A stretch of 64,000 bases of DNA from Bacteroides sp. (lineage in GTDB: Bacteria; Bacteroidota; Bacteroidia; Bacteroidales; P3), in NCBI GenBank assembly GCA_023662825.1, contig JAMPIH010000002.1:62001-126000 (forward strand). The letters are read 5' to 3'. Of the stretch, positions 27,515 through 35,855 are shown one piece after another. The translations under genes were made by a program, and so were the position numbers. Below the pieces are notes generated by a model. The model was not told the DNA's origin, did no database searches, and was given only the letters and a program-made list of their open reading frames with translations. Every line of letters begins with the position of its first letter. The first letter of the stretch is position 1.

Positions 27515-28369
27515 ATGTTACAACAGGCAGAATTGCAACAAATGGCGACCCAGGTGAGGCGCGACGTGGTACGTATGATACACGGCGCCAAGTCGGGTCA
27601 TACGGGCGGCTCCTTAGGCTGCGCCGACTTTATGACGGTATTGTTTTTCAATGTTTTGGAACACGCTCCGAAAGGCTTTACGAAAGAAGGCCGGAACCAG
27701 GACGTATTTTTCCTTTCCAACGGGCATATCGCGCCGGTGCTTTACAGCGTGTTGGCGCGCACCGGTTATTTCCCCGTGGATGAATTGGGTACGTTGCGCC
27801 AGTTGGGCAGCCGGCTGCAGGGGCATCCCAGCATCGCCCACAACCTGCCCGGTATCCGCATGGCTTCCGGTTCGCTGGGGCAGGGTATGTCGAACGCCAT
27901 CGGGATGGCCTTGGCCAAGAAGATGGACGGCGACAGACACTTGGTATATACCCTGCACGGTGACGGCGAATTGGAGGAAGGCCAGATTTGGGAAAGCGCC
28001 ATGTACGCCGGTGCCAAGAAGGTGGACAACCTGATTTCGGTGGTGGACCACAACGGCCTGCAGATAGACGGTGCCACCAAAGACGTGATGGATCTGGGCG
28101 ATCTGAACGCCAAATTCACCGCTTTTGGCTGGGATGTGCTTACGATGAACGGCAACGATGTGGCGGAGGTTGAAAAAACGCTTAAGACCGCAAGGGAACA
28201 TACAGGCAAGGGCAAGCCGGTGATGATCGTGATGCGCACCGAAATGGGCCACGGTGTCGATTTCATGGCGAATCTGGCCAAATGGCACGGTACGGCGCCC
28301 AACGATGAACAGGCCGAGGCCGCCTTGGCCCAATTGCCGCAAACGCCCTACGGCGATTACAAAAAATAG
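27515..28369 (+). CDS. Transketolase, N-terminal subunit
   Basis: 284 residues corresponding to the thiamine-diphosphate-binding half: SGHTGGSLGCADF, the GDG motif HGDGELEEGQIWE and the conserved SMNAIGMALAKK-like helix. The C-terminal half is a separate gene at 29784. Split transketolases are established in many bacteria and archaea; together the halves (284+318 residues) equal one enzyme of the non-oxidative pentose phosphate pathway. Unusually the two halves are separated by a VWA-domain gene on the same strand. Confidence 0.93.
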   Translation: MLQQAELQQMATQVRRDVVRMIHGAKSGHTGGSLGCADFMTVLFFNVLEHAPKGFTKEGRNQDVFFLSNGHIAPVLYSVLARTGYFPVDELGTLRQLGSRLQGHPSIAHNLPGIRMASGSLGQGMSNAIGMALAKKMDGDRHLVYTLHGDGELEEGQIWESAMYAGAKKVDNLISVVDHNGLQIDGATKDVMDLGDLNAKFTAFGWDVLTMNGNDVAEVEKTLKTAREHTGKGKPVMIVMRTEMGHGVDFMANLAKWHGTAPNDEQAEAALAQLPQTPYGDYKK

Positions 28370-28375
28370 GGGGAA

Positions 28376-29761
28376 ATGCGGCCAAGACTTCGTTTCTTAA
28401 GGAGTGTCGCGGTGTTGTGGCTGTTGCTCGGCTGCTGTTTCGGCTTGAGAGGGCAGGAGGGGGCTCGTCCGCTGAACCGTATCCTGCTTATCTACGATGC
28501 CTCCAACTCGATGAACGCCCGTTGGCAGAGCGCGTCCAAGATGGCCATTTCCAAGCGCCTTATCTCGGAAATCGTGGACTCGCTGAGCACCCTGGACAAT
28601 GTGCAGTTGGCCTTGCGCGTCTATGGGCATCAGAGCCATTATCCGCCCTTGGACTGCAACGACAGCAGGCTGGAAGTGCCTTTCTCGTTCGGCAACGGCA
28701 AGAAAATCGTGCAGGTGATCAAGGGACTGGTGCCTAAGGGGGCCACCCCCATCGCGTATTCGCTTATGGAAGCGGCCAAAGACTTCCCGCCTTGCGAAGA
28801 CTGCCGTAACCTCATTATCCTGATTACCGACGGCATCGAGGAGTGCGGGGGCGATCCCTGCGCGGCCTCCCGCGTGCTGCAGAAACAGGGCATCGCGCTC
28901 AAACCCTTCATCATCGGTATCGGCAAGGATTTCTCGAACGAGTTCCAGTGCGTGGGCGAATATTTCGACGCCGCCGACGAGAACGACTTCGTGCGCGCGT
29001 TCGAGATCGTGATTTCCCAGGCCTTGAACAACACCACCGCGCAGGTGAACCTGCTGGACGCCGACGGCTCGCCTTCGGTAACCAACCTTAACATGACTTT
29101 CTACGACCATGTTTCGGGCAAGGTGATTTACAATTACGTGCATACGCTCAACTATTACGGCCGCCCCGACACGCTTACGCTCGACCCGCTGCATGTTTAC
29201 GACATGGTGGTGCACACCCTGCCGCCCCTGCGCATGGACTCGATCGTGGTGCGTACCGGCCGCCACAACACCATCGCCCTGCCGGCCGCCCAAGGCAACC
29301 TGCTGGTGTCGATGAAGGGCTCGCGCGCCTCGGTAACCGAGACCACGCCCTGCGTGGTGCGCAAGCCAGGTCAGACCGAGATCGTGAACGTACAGTATAT
29401 CAACGCCAACAACCGCTATCTGGCGGGCAAGTACGACGTGGACATCCTTACCTTGCCTCCCGTGAGCCTCAAGAATGTGGAGATAAGCCCCAACAAGACC
29501 ACCACCGTCGATCTGCCGATGCTGGGCATCCTGGTGTTCCGCCGCAACGGTTCGGGCTACGGCACCCTGTATTCGATACAGGAAGACGGCAGCCAGCGGC
29601 TTGTGCACAGCTTTGCCGAAGACAAGACCAGCGAGAGCCTCTACCTGAGGCCGGGAACCTACCGCGTGGTGTACCGCTCGCGCTACAACCTGCGCACCTC
29701 CGCCACGCGCGAGAAAACCTTCGTGCTCAATCCGGGCGCGACGGTGGACGTTAATTTGTAA
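28376..29761 (+). CDS. Secreted VWA-domain protein between transketolase halves
   Basis: 461 residues. Signal peptide (hydrophobic residues 10-24, basic start), then a von Willebrand A domain (about 34-215) with a complete metal site: DASNS at 41-45, T124 and D152. It resembles the Ca-activated chloride channel/CoxE-like extracellular VWA proteins. The C-terminal ~240 residues are beta-rich, with repeated short modules ending in TVDLP or TVDVNL phrases, perhaps PEGA/carboxypeptidase-regulatory-like. Predicted periplasmic or surface-exposed. It begins 6 bases after the transketolase N-terminal gene and ends 22 bases before the C-terminal gene, so all three should be co-transcribed. No functional tie is known. 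Confidence 0.85.
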   Translation: MRPRLRFLRSVAVLWLLLGCCFGLRGQEGARPLNRILLIYDASNSMNARWQSASKMAISKRLISEIVDSLSTLDNVQLALRVYGHQSHYPPLDCNDSRLEVPFSFGNGKKIVQVIKGLVPKGATPIAYSLMEAAKDFPPCEDCRNLIILITDGIEECGGDPCAASRVLQKQGIALKPFIIGIGKDFSNEFQCVGEYFDAADENDFVRAFEIVISQALNNTTAQVNLLDADGSPSVTNLNMTFYDHVSGKVIYNYVHTLNYYGRPDTLTLDPLHVYDMVVHTLPPLRMDSIVVRTGRHNTIALPAAQGNLLVSMKGSRASVTETTPCVVRKPGQTEIVNVQYINANNRYLAGKYDVDILTLPPVSLKNVEISPNKTTTVDLPMLGILVFRRNGSGYGTLYSIQEDGSQRLVHSFAEDKTSESLYLRPGTYRVVYRSRYNLRTSATREKTFVLNPGATVDVNL

Positions 29762-29783
29762 ACAATCGAAAAACATAAATACC

Positions 29784-30740
29784 ATGAATAAATATTCCTT
29801 CACCGAAAAGAAAGACACCCGTTCCGGATTCGGCGCCGGCCTGATGCTGGCCGCTCGGGAGCTTCCGCAGGTGGTGGCCTTGGCCGCCGACCTTACGGGT
29901 TCGGTAAAGATGGACGCGTTCGCCAAGGCCTATCCCGACCGCTTTTTTCAGGTAGGTATCGCCGAAGCCAACATGATTGGCATCGCCGCGGGCCTGGCTG
30001 TGGCGGGCAAGATTCCGTTTACGGGTACGTTCGCCGAGTTCTCCACCGGCCGTGTCTATGACCAGATACGCCAGTCGGTGGCCTATTCGCAGGCCAACGT
30101 AAAGATTTACGCGCCCCACGCGGGATTGAGCGTGGGCGAGGACGGCGCCACCCACCAGGCCTTGGAAGACATGGGCATGATGCGCATGATGCCGGGCATG
30201 GCGGTGGTTCATCCCTGCGACTACAACCAGGCCGTGCAGGCAACGGTGGCGGTGGCCAAGTATGCGGGGCCTGTCTATCTGCGTTGCGGACGTCCCACCG
30301 TGCCCAACTTCACGCCGGCCGACCGCAAGTTCGAGATCGGCAAGGGTTATGTGCTGCAGGAAGGCACGGATATCACGATTATCGCCATCGGCCATCTAGT
30401 ATGGCCGGCCCTGGAAGCGGCCGAAGCCCTGCAGGAGAAAGGAATCAAGGCCGAAGTGATCGATATGGCGACCCTCAAACCCCTCGACACGGACTGCGTG
30501 CTGGCCTCGGTTAAGAAAACTGGCTGTGTGCTTACCTGCGAGGAACACCAGCTCAACGGCGGTCTGGGCGATGCGGTGGCCAATTTCTTAGTGCGCAACT
30601 ATCCCGTGCCCATGGAAATGCTGGGTGTGGACGACAAATTCGGACAGAGCGGCAAGTCGCAGGAACTGCTCGATTTCTACGGCCTGAACACCGCCGGCAT
30701 AGTCAAGAAAGCCGAGGCCTTGCTGGCGCGCAAGAAATAG
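29784..30740 (+). CDS. Transketolase, C-terminal subunit
   Basis: 318 residues containing the pyrimidine-binding and C-terminal domains: DLTGSVKMDAFAKAYPDRFFQVGIAEANM (catalytic glutamate in GIAEAN), THQALEDMGMMR and the C-terminal TCEEHQLNGGLG. Partner of the protein at 27515. DXP synthase shares this fold but is a single long chain, so the split arrangement favours transketolase. Confidence 0.93.
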   Translation: MNKYSFTEKKDTRSGFGAGLMLAARELPQVVALAADLTGSVKMDAFAKAYPDRFFQVGIAEANMIGIAAGLAVAGKIPFTGTFAEFSTGRVYDQIRQSVAYSQANVKIYAPHAGLSVGEDGATHQALEDMGMMRMMPGMAVVHPCDYNQAVQATVAVAKYAGPVYLRCGRPTVPNFTPADRKFEIGKGYVLQEGTDITIIAIGHLVWPALEAAEALQEKGIKAEVIDMATLKPLDTDCVLASVKKTGCVLTCEEHQLNGGLGDAVANFLVRNYPVPMEMLGVDDKFGQSGKSQELLDFYGLNTAGIVKKAEALLARKK

Positions 30741-30767
30741 TTTTCCATCACCGAAAGACCGGCAGAC

Positions 30768-32141
30768 ATGAAGGTACATTTTATCGCCATCGGGGGCAGC
30801 GCCATGCACAATCTGGCGATGGCCCTGCATCTAAAGGGTTATGAGGTGAGCGGTTCGGACGACGAGATTTTCGATCCCGCCAGAAGCCGTCTGGAACGTT
30901 ACGGCTTGTTGCCGGCCTCTCCGGGCTGGTTCCCGGAACGGATCACCGCCGATCTGGATGCCGTGATTCTGGGCATGCACGCCCGCGCGGACAATCCCGA
31001 ACTGCTGCGCGCCAAGGAACTGGGGCTTAAGATCTATTCCTATCCCGAATACCTCTACGAACAGTCGAAAGACAAGACGCGGGTGGTTATCGGCGGCAGC
31101 CACGGAAAGACTTCGGTTACGGCCATGATACTGCACGTGCTCAAGGATGCCGGCATGGAATGCGACTATATGGTGGGTGCGCAGCTGGAGGGCTACGACA
31201 TTATGGTTCGCCTGAGCGCCACGGCCAAGGTGATGGTGCTGGAGGGCGACGAATACCTTACCTCGCCCATCGACCGCCGTCCCAAGTTCCACCTCTATCA
31301 TCCGGACATCGCGGTCGTGAACGGCATCGCCTGGGACCACATCAACGTTTTCCCCATTTTCGAAAATTATGTTTCCCAGTTCGACATCTTCGCCAAAAGC
31401 ATAGAGACCAAGGGCTCCTTCGCCTATTACGCGGGCGATGCGGAGGTAAGGAAAATCGCCGAAAACCTTAAGATGGAACGTCCCGACATAACCTTCCGCC
31501 CCTACGACGTGCCCGAATACCGCGTTACTGAAAACGGCACGGAACTGCTCTACGGGGGAGAGGGCTTTCCCCTGCAGGTGTTCGGCCGCCACAACATGCA
31601 GAACATCTTTGCCGCATGGCAGGTATGCCGCGCCTTGGGCGTGGAAGACAAGGTGTTCCTGAACAGTATCGTAAGCTTTAAGGGGGCTTCGCGCCGTCTG
31701 GAAAAGATTGTGGAAAACAAGGCGCAGGCCGTTACGGTCTATAAGGATTTCGCGCATTCGCCCTCCAAGCTGCAGGCCACGATCGCGGCGGTAAAGGAGC
31801 AGTATCCGCAGCGCAGATTGGTGGCCTGTATGGAACTGCATACGTTCAGCAGCCTCAGCAAGATTTTCTTCTCACACTACAGAGGATGTATGGACAAGGC
31901 GGACGTGGCCTTCGTCTATTTTAATCCCAAGGCGGTGGAACACAAGAAACTGGAGCCGATTTCCGCCGATATGATCTACGAGGCTTTCGGCCGCAAGGAT
32001 CTGCGGGTCTATAGCGACAGCGCCGTATTGGTGAAGGACGTAAAGGCGATGGACTGGAAGAATGCCAACCTGCTGTGGATGACCTCCGGCAACTTCGACG
32101 GTGTGGACGAAAAGGCGCTGGCCGAAGAACTTGTGCGGTAG
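30768..32141 (+). CDS. mpl: Mur ligase, UDP-N-acetylmuramate:murein tripeptide ligase type
   Basis: 457 residues. N-terminal nucleotide-binding fold (HFIAIGGSAMHNLAMAL), a P-loop GSHGKTS at 110-116 and a central ligase domain ending with HSPSKLQATI and RLVACMELHTFSS. The opening IGGSAMHNLA and overall layout match Mpl-type enzymes, which recycle cell-wall tripeptide onto UDP-MurNAc, rather than biosynthetic MurC (IGIGGIGMS opening). Peptidoglycan recycling is therefore the likely role, in the cytoplasm. MurC remains the alternative. Confidence 0.82.
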   Translation: MKVHFIAIGGSAMHNLAMALHLKGYEVSGSDDEIFDPARSRLERYGLLPASPGWFPERITADLDAVILGMHARADNPELLRAKELGLKIYSYPEYLYEQSKDKTRVVIGGSHGKTSVTAMILHVLKDAGMECDYMVGAQLEGYDIMVRLSATAKVMVLEGDEYLTSPIDRRPKFHLYHPDIAVVNGIAWDHINVFPIFENYVSQFDIFAKSIETKGSFAYYAGDAEVRKIAENLKMERPDITFRPYDVPEYRVTENGTELLYGGEGFPLQVFGRHNMQNIFAAWQVCRALGVEDKVFLNSIVSFKGASRRLEKIVENKAQAVTVYKDFAHSPSKLQATIAAVKEQYPQRRLVACMELHTFSSLSKIFFSHYRGCMDKADVAFVYFNPKAVEHKKLEPISADMIYEAFGRKDLRVYSDSAVLVKDVKAMDWKNANLLWMTSGNFDGVDEKALAEELVR

Positions 32142-32170
32142 GGGGTGTTTTTTTGAACGGGAAAAAGATG

Positions 32171-32178
32171 TAACTTCG
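32171..32178 (+). promoter_or_regulatory. Candidate -7 element of tRNA-Ser
   Basis: TAACTTCG 10 bases before the tRNA; the nearest TTG (32153-32155) is at a short 15-base spacing. The seventh-base C occurs in several other promoters of this window. Confidence 0.4.
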
Positions 32179-32188
32179 CGGCATCGTT

Positions 32189-32273
32189 GGAAAGTTGGCA
32201 GAGTGGTCGATTGCGGCGGTCTTGAAAACCGTTGAGGCGCGAGCCTCCGGGGGTTCGAATCCCTCACTTTCCG
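32189..32273 (+). tRNA. tRNA-Ser (anticodon TGA)
   Basis: 85 bases with a long variable arm as expected for serine. Acceptor stem GGAAAGT pairs with ACTTTCC; the anticodon loop is CTTGAAA with anticodon TGA; T arm GGGGGTTCGAATCCCT. CCA is not encoded. Copy 2 of the hairpin repeat begins two bases after the 3' end. Confidence 0.96.
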
Positions 32274-32274
32274 C

Positions 32275-32406
32275 AAAAAAAAAAGCGTTTTGGGCGGCGA
32301 TTTGCTTCACCGAAATCCGAAGTTTATCTCGGTCACGTACTTCAGTATGCTCCCTCGAAAACTTCGTATTCCGGCTTGCATCTTACCGCCCAAAACGCTT
32401 TTTTTT
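32275..32406 (+). repeat. Long nested-hairpin 3'-end element, copy 2
   Basis: About 130 bases directly after tRNA-Ser. Outer arms are a near-perfect 20-base inverted repeat (A-run plus GCGTTTTGGGCGG, and its complement ending in a T run). Inside, GGTCACGTAC...GTATGCTCCC forms a small hairpin with a loop of four bases. It shares the arms and inner motif with copies 1 and 3. Probable tRNA terminator. The following 32407-32559 holds nothing recognisable. Confidence 0.85.
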
Positions 32407-32559
32407 GAACTGGCTTCGTGGCGCGGGTTGGTTGCTTGCTTTCGCTCGCTTGGTCGTCACAAAATATTTTGGGTTTGGCTTTGAGGGGTTTTCTGAGTCT
32501 TTTCTGGACGTCCTTGGTTATAGTTTCTTTTATGTCAATATATTCTTATGTGACTTTTG

Positions 32560-32590
32560 TTGTATTGATTGAAATTTATTAATATCTTTG
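32560..32590 (+). promoter_or_regulatory. Predicted promoter of the AT-rich islet genes
   Basis: TTG at 32560-32562, a 20-base spacer and TATCTTTG at 32583-32590. The leader to the ATG at 32687 is about 90 bases. Confidence 0.6.
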
Positions 32591-32686
32591 TGCTGCCTTA
32601 TGCATCAGGTGTATAATGGAAACTGTTAGAAAATTTACAACTATTAAAACCGATGTGCCGATGGTATATAACCGGTCTTGCCCATT

Positions 32687-33379
32687 ATGAAGAAGTTGTG
32701 TTCCTTGCTGACAACGGTGGCGTCAATAGTGTTGATGTTGTCGTGCTTTTCAACCTTGTCGGCACAGACTAAAACAATTCATGTAATACCGGAAACTGCA
32801 CTTATCTATCTTAATGGCGAAGAAGTCGGTAACGGTACATATACAATTAAATTCAAGCGGAGTGATGAATTTGTCATGCTTAAATTTACGGCTCCCGGTT
32901 ATATAGACAGAACGGTGAAACTGTTCAGGACAAATCCGAAAACCACTCTTTCGTATCGTTTGGAAGAAGATGAGGCCGAACGGCTTTCTATGGGGGCAAT
33001 CGATGGAGTAGATATTGCAAATAAATTTTTTACAGTTAATTGCAAGGCTGGAATGAGCGAGGAGATTATCTGGAAACGTTTGATGAATATTGCAGTTAAG
33101 AATTTTGAAAATGTAGAAGTACGTGATAAGGCGGCGGGATGGATAAAAACGGCATGGGTGCCGACGCGTTTTGCATCTCAAGTGGTCAGAACACGTCTTG
33201 AAATACAATTGCAATTCAGCGGAGATGACGAACTGTCGTACAAAGTCAAATTATCATCGGAAATAGCACCGGGAGATTGTGGAGGTCATGAGGAATGCTT
33301 TTCCAAGTATGACAGGATCTTGCGTAAGTACGAACAAGTCATTACAGAGCTGCAGACGAGTTTGGGCAGTAACCTTTAA
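32687..33379 (+). CDS. Hypothetical secreted protein with PEGA-like N-terminal domain
   Basis: 230 residues from the ATG at 32687 (an ATG nine bases upstream is less attractive because the signal peptide starts MKKL). Signal peptide ends STLSAQ. Residues ~30-95 resemble a PEGA domain (IYLNGEEVGNGTYTIKFKR...FTAPGYIDRTVKL), a small surface beta domain. The C-terminal ~110 residues show no known motif. It is markedly AT-rich compared with neighbours and lies between two tRNA genes. It is followed 8 bases later by another secreted protein, suggesting an operon. Function unknown. Confidence 0.75.
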   Translation: MKKLCSLLTTVASIVLMLSCFSTLSAQTKTIHVIPETALIYLNGEEVGNGTYTIKFKRSDEFVMLKFTAPGYIDRTVKLFRTNPKTTLSYRLEEDEAERLSMGAIDGVDIANKFFTVNCKAGMSEEIIWKRLMNIAVKNFENVEVRDKAAGWIKTAWVPTRFASQVVRTRLEIQLQFSGDDELSYKVKLSSEIAPGDCGGHEECFSKYDRILRKYEQVITELQTSLGSNL

Positions 33380-33387
33380 AAGCGTAT

Positions 33388-34107
33388 ATGATGAAAAAGA
33401 TACTGTACTTGCTGATAGGCTTGCTTCTGCCTATCTTGGCTTCAGCGCAGGAAAAAAGAGTGATTAAGGAAACGTTTGAGGAGGAATCCTCCTATTGGCC
33501 GGATTTCAAGGACAAGAAGTTTTCCGGAATAACGGAAGACGGGTATTATGTACTTACCGCCAAAAAAGAGGCTTGTGGGGTCGTGGCAAAACTGCCTGTG
33601 CAGACAGATCGGAACTTTAAGGTTTCTTTTAAACTGTATGTGCTTTTTTTTTCCATAAAGTCTGGTTTTGGAATAGTGTATGACTATAAAAACGAATACG
33701 ATTTCAAACTTATAGGTTTATCGGAAAATATGGCGGTAGATTACCATAGATACGTACCACGCCAACAACGAGACGAAGATGAGGATCCTGAAACTGCATT
33801 CCGGAAATTTTTATTTAGCTCAGCGGTGATGACATCTGGGTATGCGAGTAAAAAGCAAGCCTATGTTTCGGAAGCCGGTACAATCAACGCTTCAAGGATA
33901 GTGTTGAAAAAGGGTTCGAAAAAGGAAATAAACGTGGAGATTGAACGGAAAGGTGCGAAACTGATGGTGCGTGTAAACGGCATGGATGTGACTTCACGGC
34001 GAGTAGGAGAGGAAGATTTTATTTCCAACAAGTTCGGTTTCTTTGTAGCCAATATCGGCGGCGGAAAAGTTTTACTGGTGGATGAGGTAATGGTAGAGCA
34101 AGAATAA
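33388..34107 (+). CDS. Hypothetical secreted protein, lectin-like fold possible
   Basis: 239 residues. Signal peptide ends ILASAQ. The body has strand-rich phrases typical of concanavalin-like or DUF1080-like sheets (FKVSFKLYV, SGFGIVYDYKNEYDFKLIG, VEIERKGAKLMVRVNG, KFGFFVANIGGGKVLLVDEV), the last resembling the closing strands of LamG-like domains. No catalytic motif. AT-rich like the gene before it. Function unknown. Confidence 0.72.
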   Translation: MMKKILYLLIGLLLPILASAQEKRVIKETFEEESSYWPDFKDKKFSGITEDGYYVLTAKKEACGVVAKLPVQTDRNFKVSFKLYVLFFSIKSGFGIVYDYKNEYDFKLIGLSENMAVDYHRYVPRQQRDEDEDPETAFRKFLFSSAVMTSGYASKKQAYVSEAGTINASRIVLKKGSKKEINVEIERKGAKLMVRVNGMDVTSRRVGEEDFISNKFGFFVANIGGGKVLLVDEVMVEQE

Positions 34108-34123
34108 ACTAATAAAAATTGGA

Positions 34124-34163
34124 AACAGCAAAGGCGTGGGATTTTTCCAAGGCCTTTGCTGTT
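34124..34163 (+). terminator. Possible terminator of the islet genes
   Basis: AACAGCAAAGGC (34124-34135) pairs with GCCTTTGCTGTT (34152-34163) around a 16-base loop; only a weak T tract follows. Nothing else is visible from 34164 to 34270. Confidence 0.45.
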
Positions 34164-34270
34164 AAATTGATGATATCTTGCCAAAATTCGGTTGAGGATA
34201 TAGATAAAGGTTTCTGCCGGGCAACAGTCCACACATCGCGTGGTGGTTCAGTAAAAACGTTCAAATAAAT

Positions 34271-34302
34271 TTGGCATTACTCTCGATTTATTCATATCTT
34301 TG
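34271..34302 (+). promoter_or_regulatory. Predicted promoter of the structured leader and tRNA-Ala
   Basis: TTG at 34271-34273, a 21-base spacer and TATCTTTG at 34295-34302. Transcription would start near 34308 and run 180 bases to tRNA-Ala. Confidence 0.6.
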
Positions 34303-34307
34303 CAGCC

Positions 34308-34486
34308 TCACCGGGGGGCATTACCGCGAAGCGGTGATACCCCTTCGGTCGGAAAAAACATAGAAGGTTATCGCTTCGCGATAACTTTCAACGAAGTGAA
34401 TAAAAAAGCAAACAAGTTTTCTTTTTTCCTCCCTTCGTCGAAAACGCGGCTTCCGCCGCGCTTCTATGTTTTTCCCTCTCTTAATC
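34308..34486 (+). ncRNA. Structured leader RNA ahead of tRNA-Ala (candidate)
   Basis: Two palindromic blocks fill this stretch. The first, about 34313-34343, is GGGG..ACCGC GAA GCGGT..CCCC. The second is bounded by AAAAACATAGAAG (34354-34366) and its complement CTTCTATGTTTTT (34461-34473), with internal hairpins GTTATCGcttcGCGATAAC and GCGGCTTCCGCCGC. No ORF with coding character was found. It may be a separate small RNA, a leader cleaved by RNase P/other nucleases, or a repeat. Function unknown. Confidence 0.4.
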
Positions 34487-34559
34487 GGGGCATTAGCTCA
34501 TCTGGTAGAGCGTTTGGTTCGCAATCAAAAGGTAGTGGGTTCGAGTCCCATATGCTCCA
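34487..34559 (+). tRNA. tRNA-Ala (anticodon CGC)
   Basis: 73 bases. Acceptor GGGGCAT pairs with ATGCTCC and keeps the G3-U70 identity pair of alanine tRNAs. Anticodon loop TTCGCAA gives CGC. CCA is not encoded; copy 3 of the hairpin repeat starts at once. Confidence 0.95.
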
Positions 34560-34560
34560 C

Positions 34561-34690
34561 GAAAAAAGCGTTTTGGACGGCAATCTGCTTCGCCGAAAAC
34601 CTTTGGTTCGCTTAGTTACGTACGCTAGTACGTTCCTGCGCGCCCTCAAGGCTTTCGGCTCGTATCTCGCCACTCAAAACGCTTTTTTCT
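34561..34690 (+). repeat. Long nested-hairpin 3'-end element, copy 3
   Basis: 130 bases starting two bases after tRNA-Ala. Outer arms GAAAAAAGCGTTTTGG and the complementary CAAAACGCTTTTTTC; GGACGGCAATCTGCTTCGC at 34575-34593 is identical to copy 1. Inner hairpin TACGTACgctaGTACGTT. Probable terminator of tRNA-Ala. 34691-34813 shows nothing else. Confidence 0.82.
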
Positions 34691-34813
34691 TTTATGGCGG
34701 GACTGAGTTCAAGGACTATATGCCCACGGAATAAATCACCCACACGGCCTCCCGTTGGAAAAACACTGGCAAAGTCCATGCCCCGCCCAAAGTAAATACA
34801 AATGATTTCTTAC

Positions 34814-34821
34814 TATCTTCG
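34814..34821 (+). promoter_or_regulatory. Candidate -7 element of the prenyltransferase-radical SAM operon
   Basis: TATCTTCG 13 bases before the prenyltransferase start; upstream box not seen. Confidence 0.4.
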
Positions 34822-34833
34822 TACCCTTATTTA

Positions 34834-35853
34834 ATGCTAAAGACCATGAGCAACAGAATAGCCTTTTGGTATCATAATGCGCGCCCCATTGCCTTGCCCC
34901 AGAGCCTTTTGCCCGCCATCACCGCCTTGGCGGCCGCTTCGGGCATGGAAAGCTTTTCGTGGTTTCCCGCCGTGCTGGCGGTCGTGGGGGTGGGGCTGGC
35001 GCATCTGGGCATGAACCTGGCCGACGACTGGTTCGATTACCGGGTGCATTTCGGGGAAGTGCGCCAGGAACTGGCCTCCGACGGCATCCGCGCCCGTATC
35101 GTAAAGTATCCCTATCTCACCTCCGGCGAGGCCACGCCCCGGCAACTGCTGACGGCCACGGCTGTGTTCCTGTTTCTGGCGGCCTGCATCGGGGCGGTGC
35201 TCACCTGGATGCGCGGCCTTACGGTCGTTTATCTTACGCTGGCGGCCTTCGCCATCGGCATTTCCTATTCGGGCAAGCCTTTCCGCCTCGGTTTCCGGGG
35301 CTGGGGCGAGGCGGTTATTTTCCTGATGTTCGGGCCGCTTTGCATGGCCGGCGTGTTCTATGCCGCCACCGGCGTGTTTTCGGCCAAGATTGCCTGGATC
35401 TCGGTTTCGGTGGGGCTGCTGGTGGCCAATATCGTCTATACCCATTCCATTATGGATGCCGCGCCCGACCGCCGTATGGGCAAATACACCATGGCGCACC
35501 TGATGGGCGGTCCGGCCGGGCAACTCGTGCTTTCGGGCATCTTCAACTTCGTGCCCTATGTCCTGATTACCGTGGGCGTGATCCTCAGGCAGCTGCACCC
35601 CGCGTATCTGGCGGTATGGGTCGTGTTTCCGCTCTCGGTCTGGCTGATACGCTCGCTCTACGGCTTTTGCTACGGCGACAGGAACGAGCGGCTGAACACC
35701 CGCTGGTGGGTGGCCCCCAAAAAGGATTTCGAAGCCTACCGGAGCGCCGGGGTCGAATGGTTCATGCTCCGCTGGCTCACCTCCCGCAACATCATCATGT
35801 TCTTCTGCCTTATCTTGATGGCGGTCAGCTTTATATATCCTGAAACCTGGTAG
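34834..35853 (+). CDS. UbiA-family prenyltransferase
   Basis: 339 residues, eight or nine membrane helices. The first Asp-rich motif is N61-L-A-D-D-W-F-D68 and the second is in DAAPDRRMGK, both needed to bind prenyl diphosphate and Mg2+. A start at 34846 (MSNRIAF) is also possible. UbiA enzymes attach an isoprenoid chain to an aromatic or other acceptor, as in menaquinone (MenA, MqnP), haem or archaeal-type lipid synthesis. The gene is followed two bases later by a radical SAM gene and not by other menaquinone genes, so the acceptor is undetermined. Confidence 0.85.
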   Translation: MLKTMSNRIAFWYHNARPIALPQSLLPAITALAAASGMESFSWFPAVLAVVGVGLAHLGMNLADDWFDYRVHFGEVRQELASDGIRARIVKYPYLTSGEATPRQLLTATAVFLFLAACIGAVLTWMRGLTVVYLTLAAFAIGISYSGKPFRLGFRGWGEAVIFLMFGPLCMAGVFYAATGVFSAKIAWISVSVGLLVANIVYTHSIMDAAPDRRMGKYTMAHLMGGPAGQLVLSGIFNFVPYVLITVGVILRQLHPAYLAVWVVFPLSVWLIRSLYGFCYGDRNERLNTRWWVAPKKDFEAYRSAGVEWFMLRWLTSRNIIMFFCLILMAVSFIYPETW

Positions 35854-35855
35854 CG

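Noticed and set aside
32189..34690. Hairpin repeats beside the tRNAs as integration attachment sites
   Set aside because: No duplicated tRNA end, integrase or recombinase; the repeat also follows korB, so it is not tRNA-specific.
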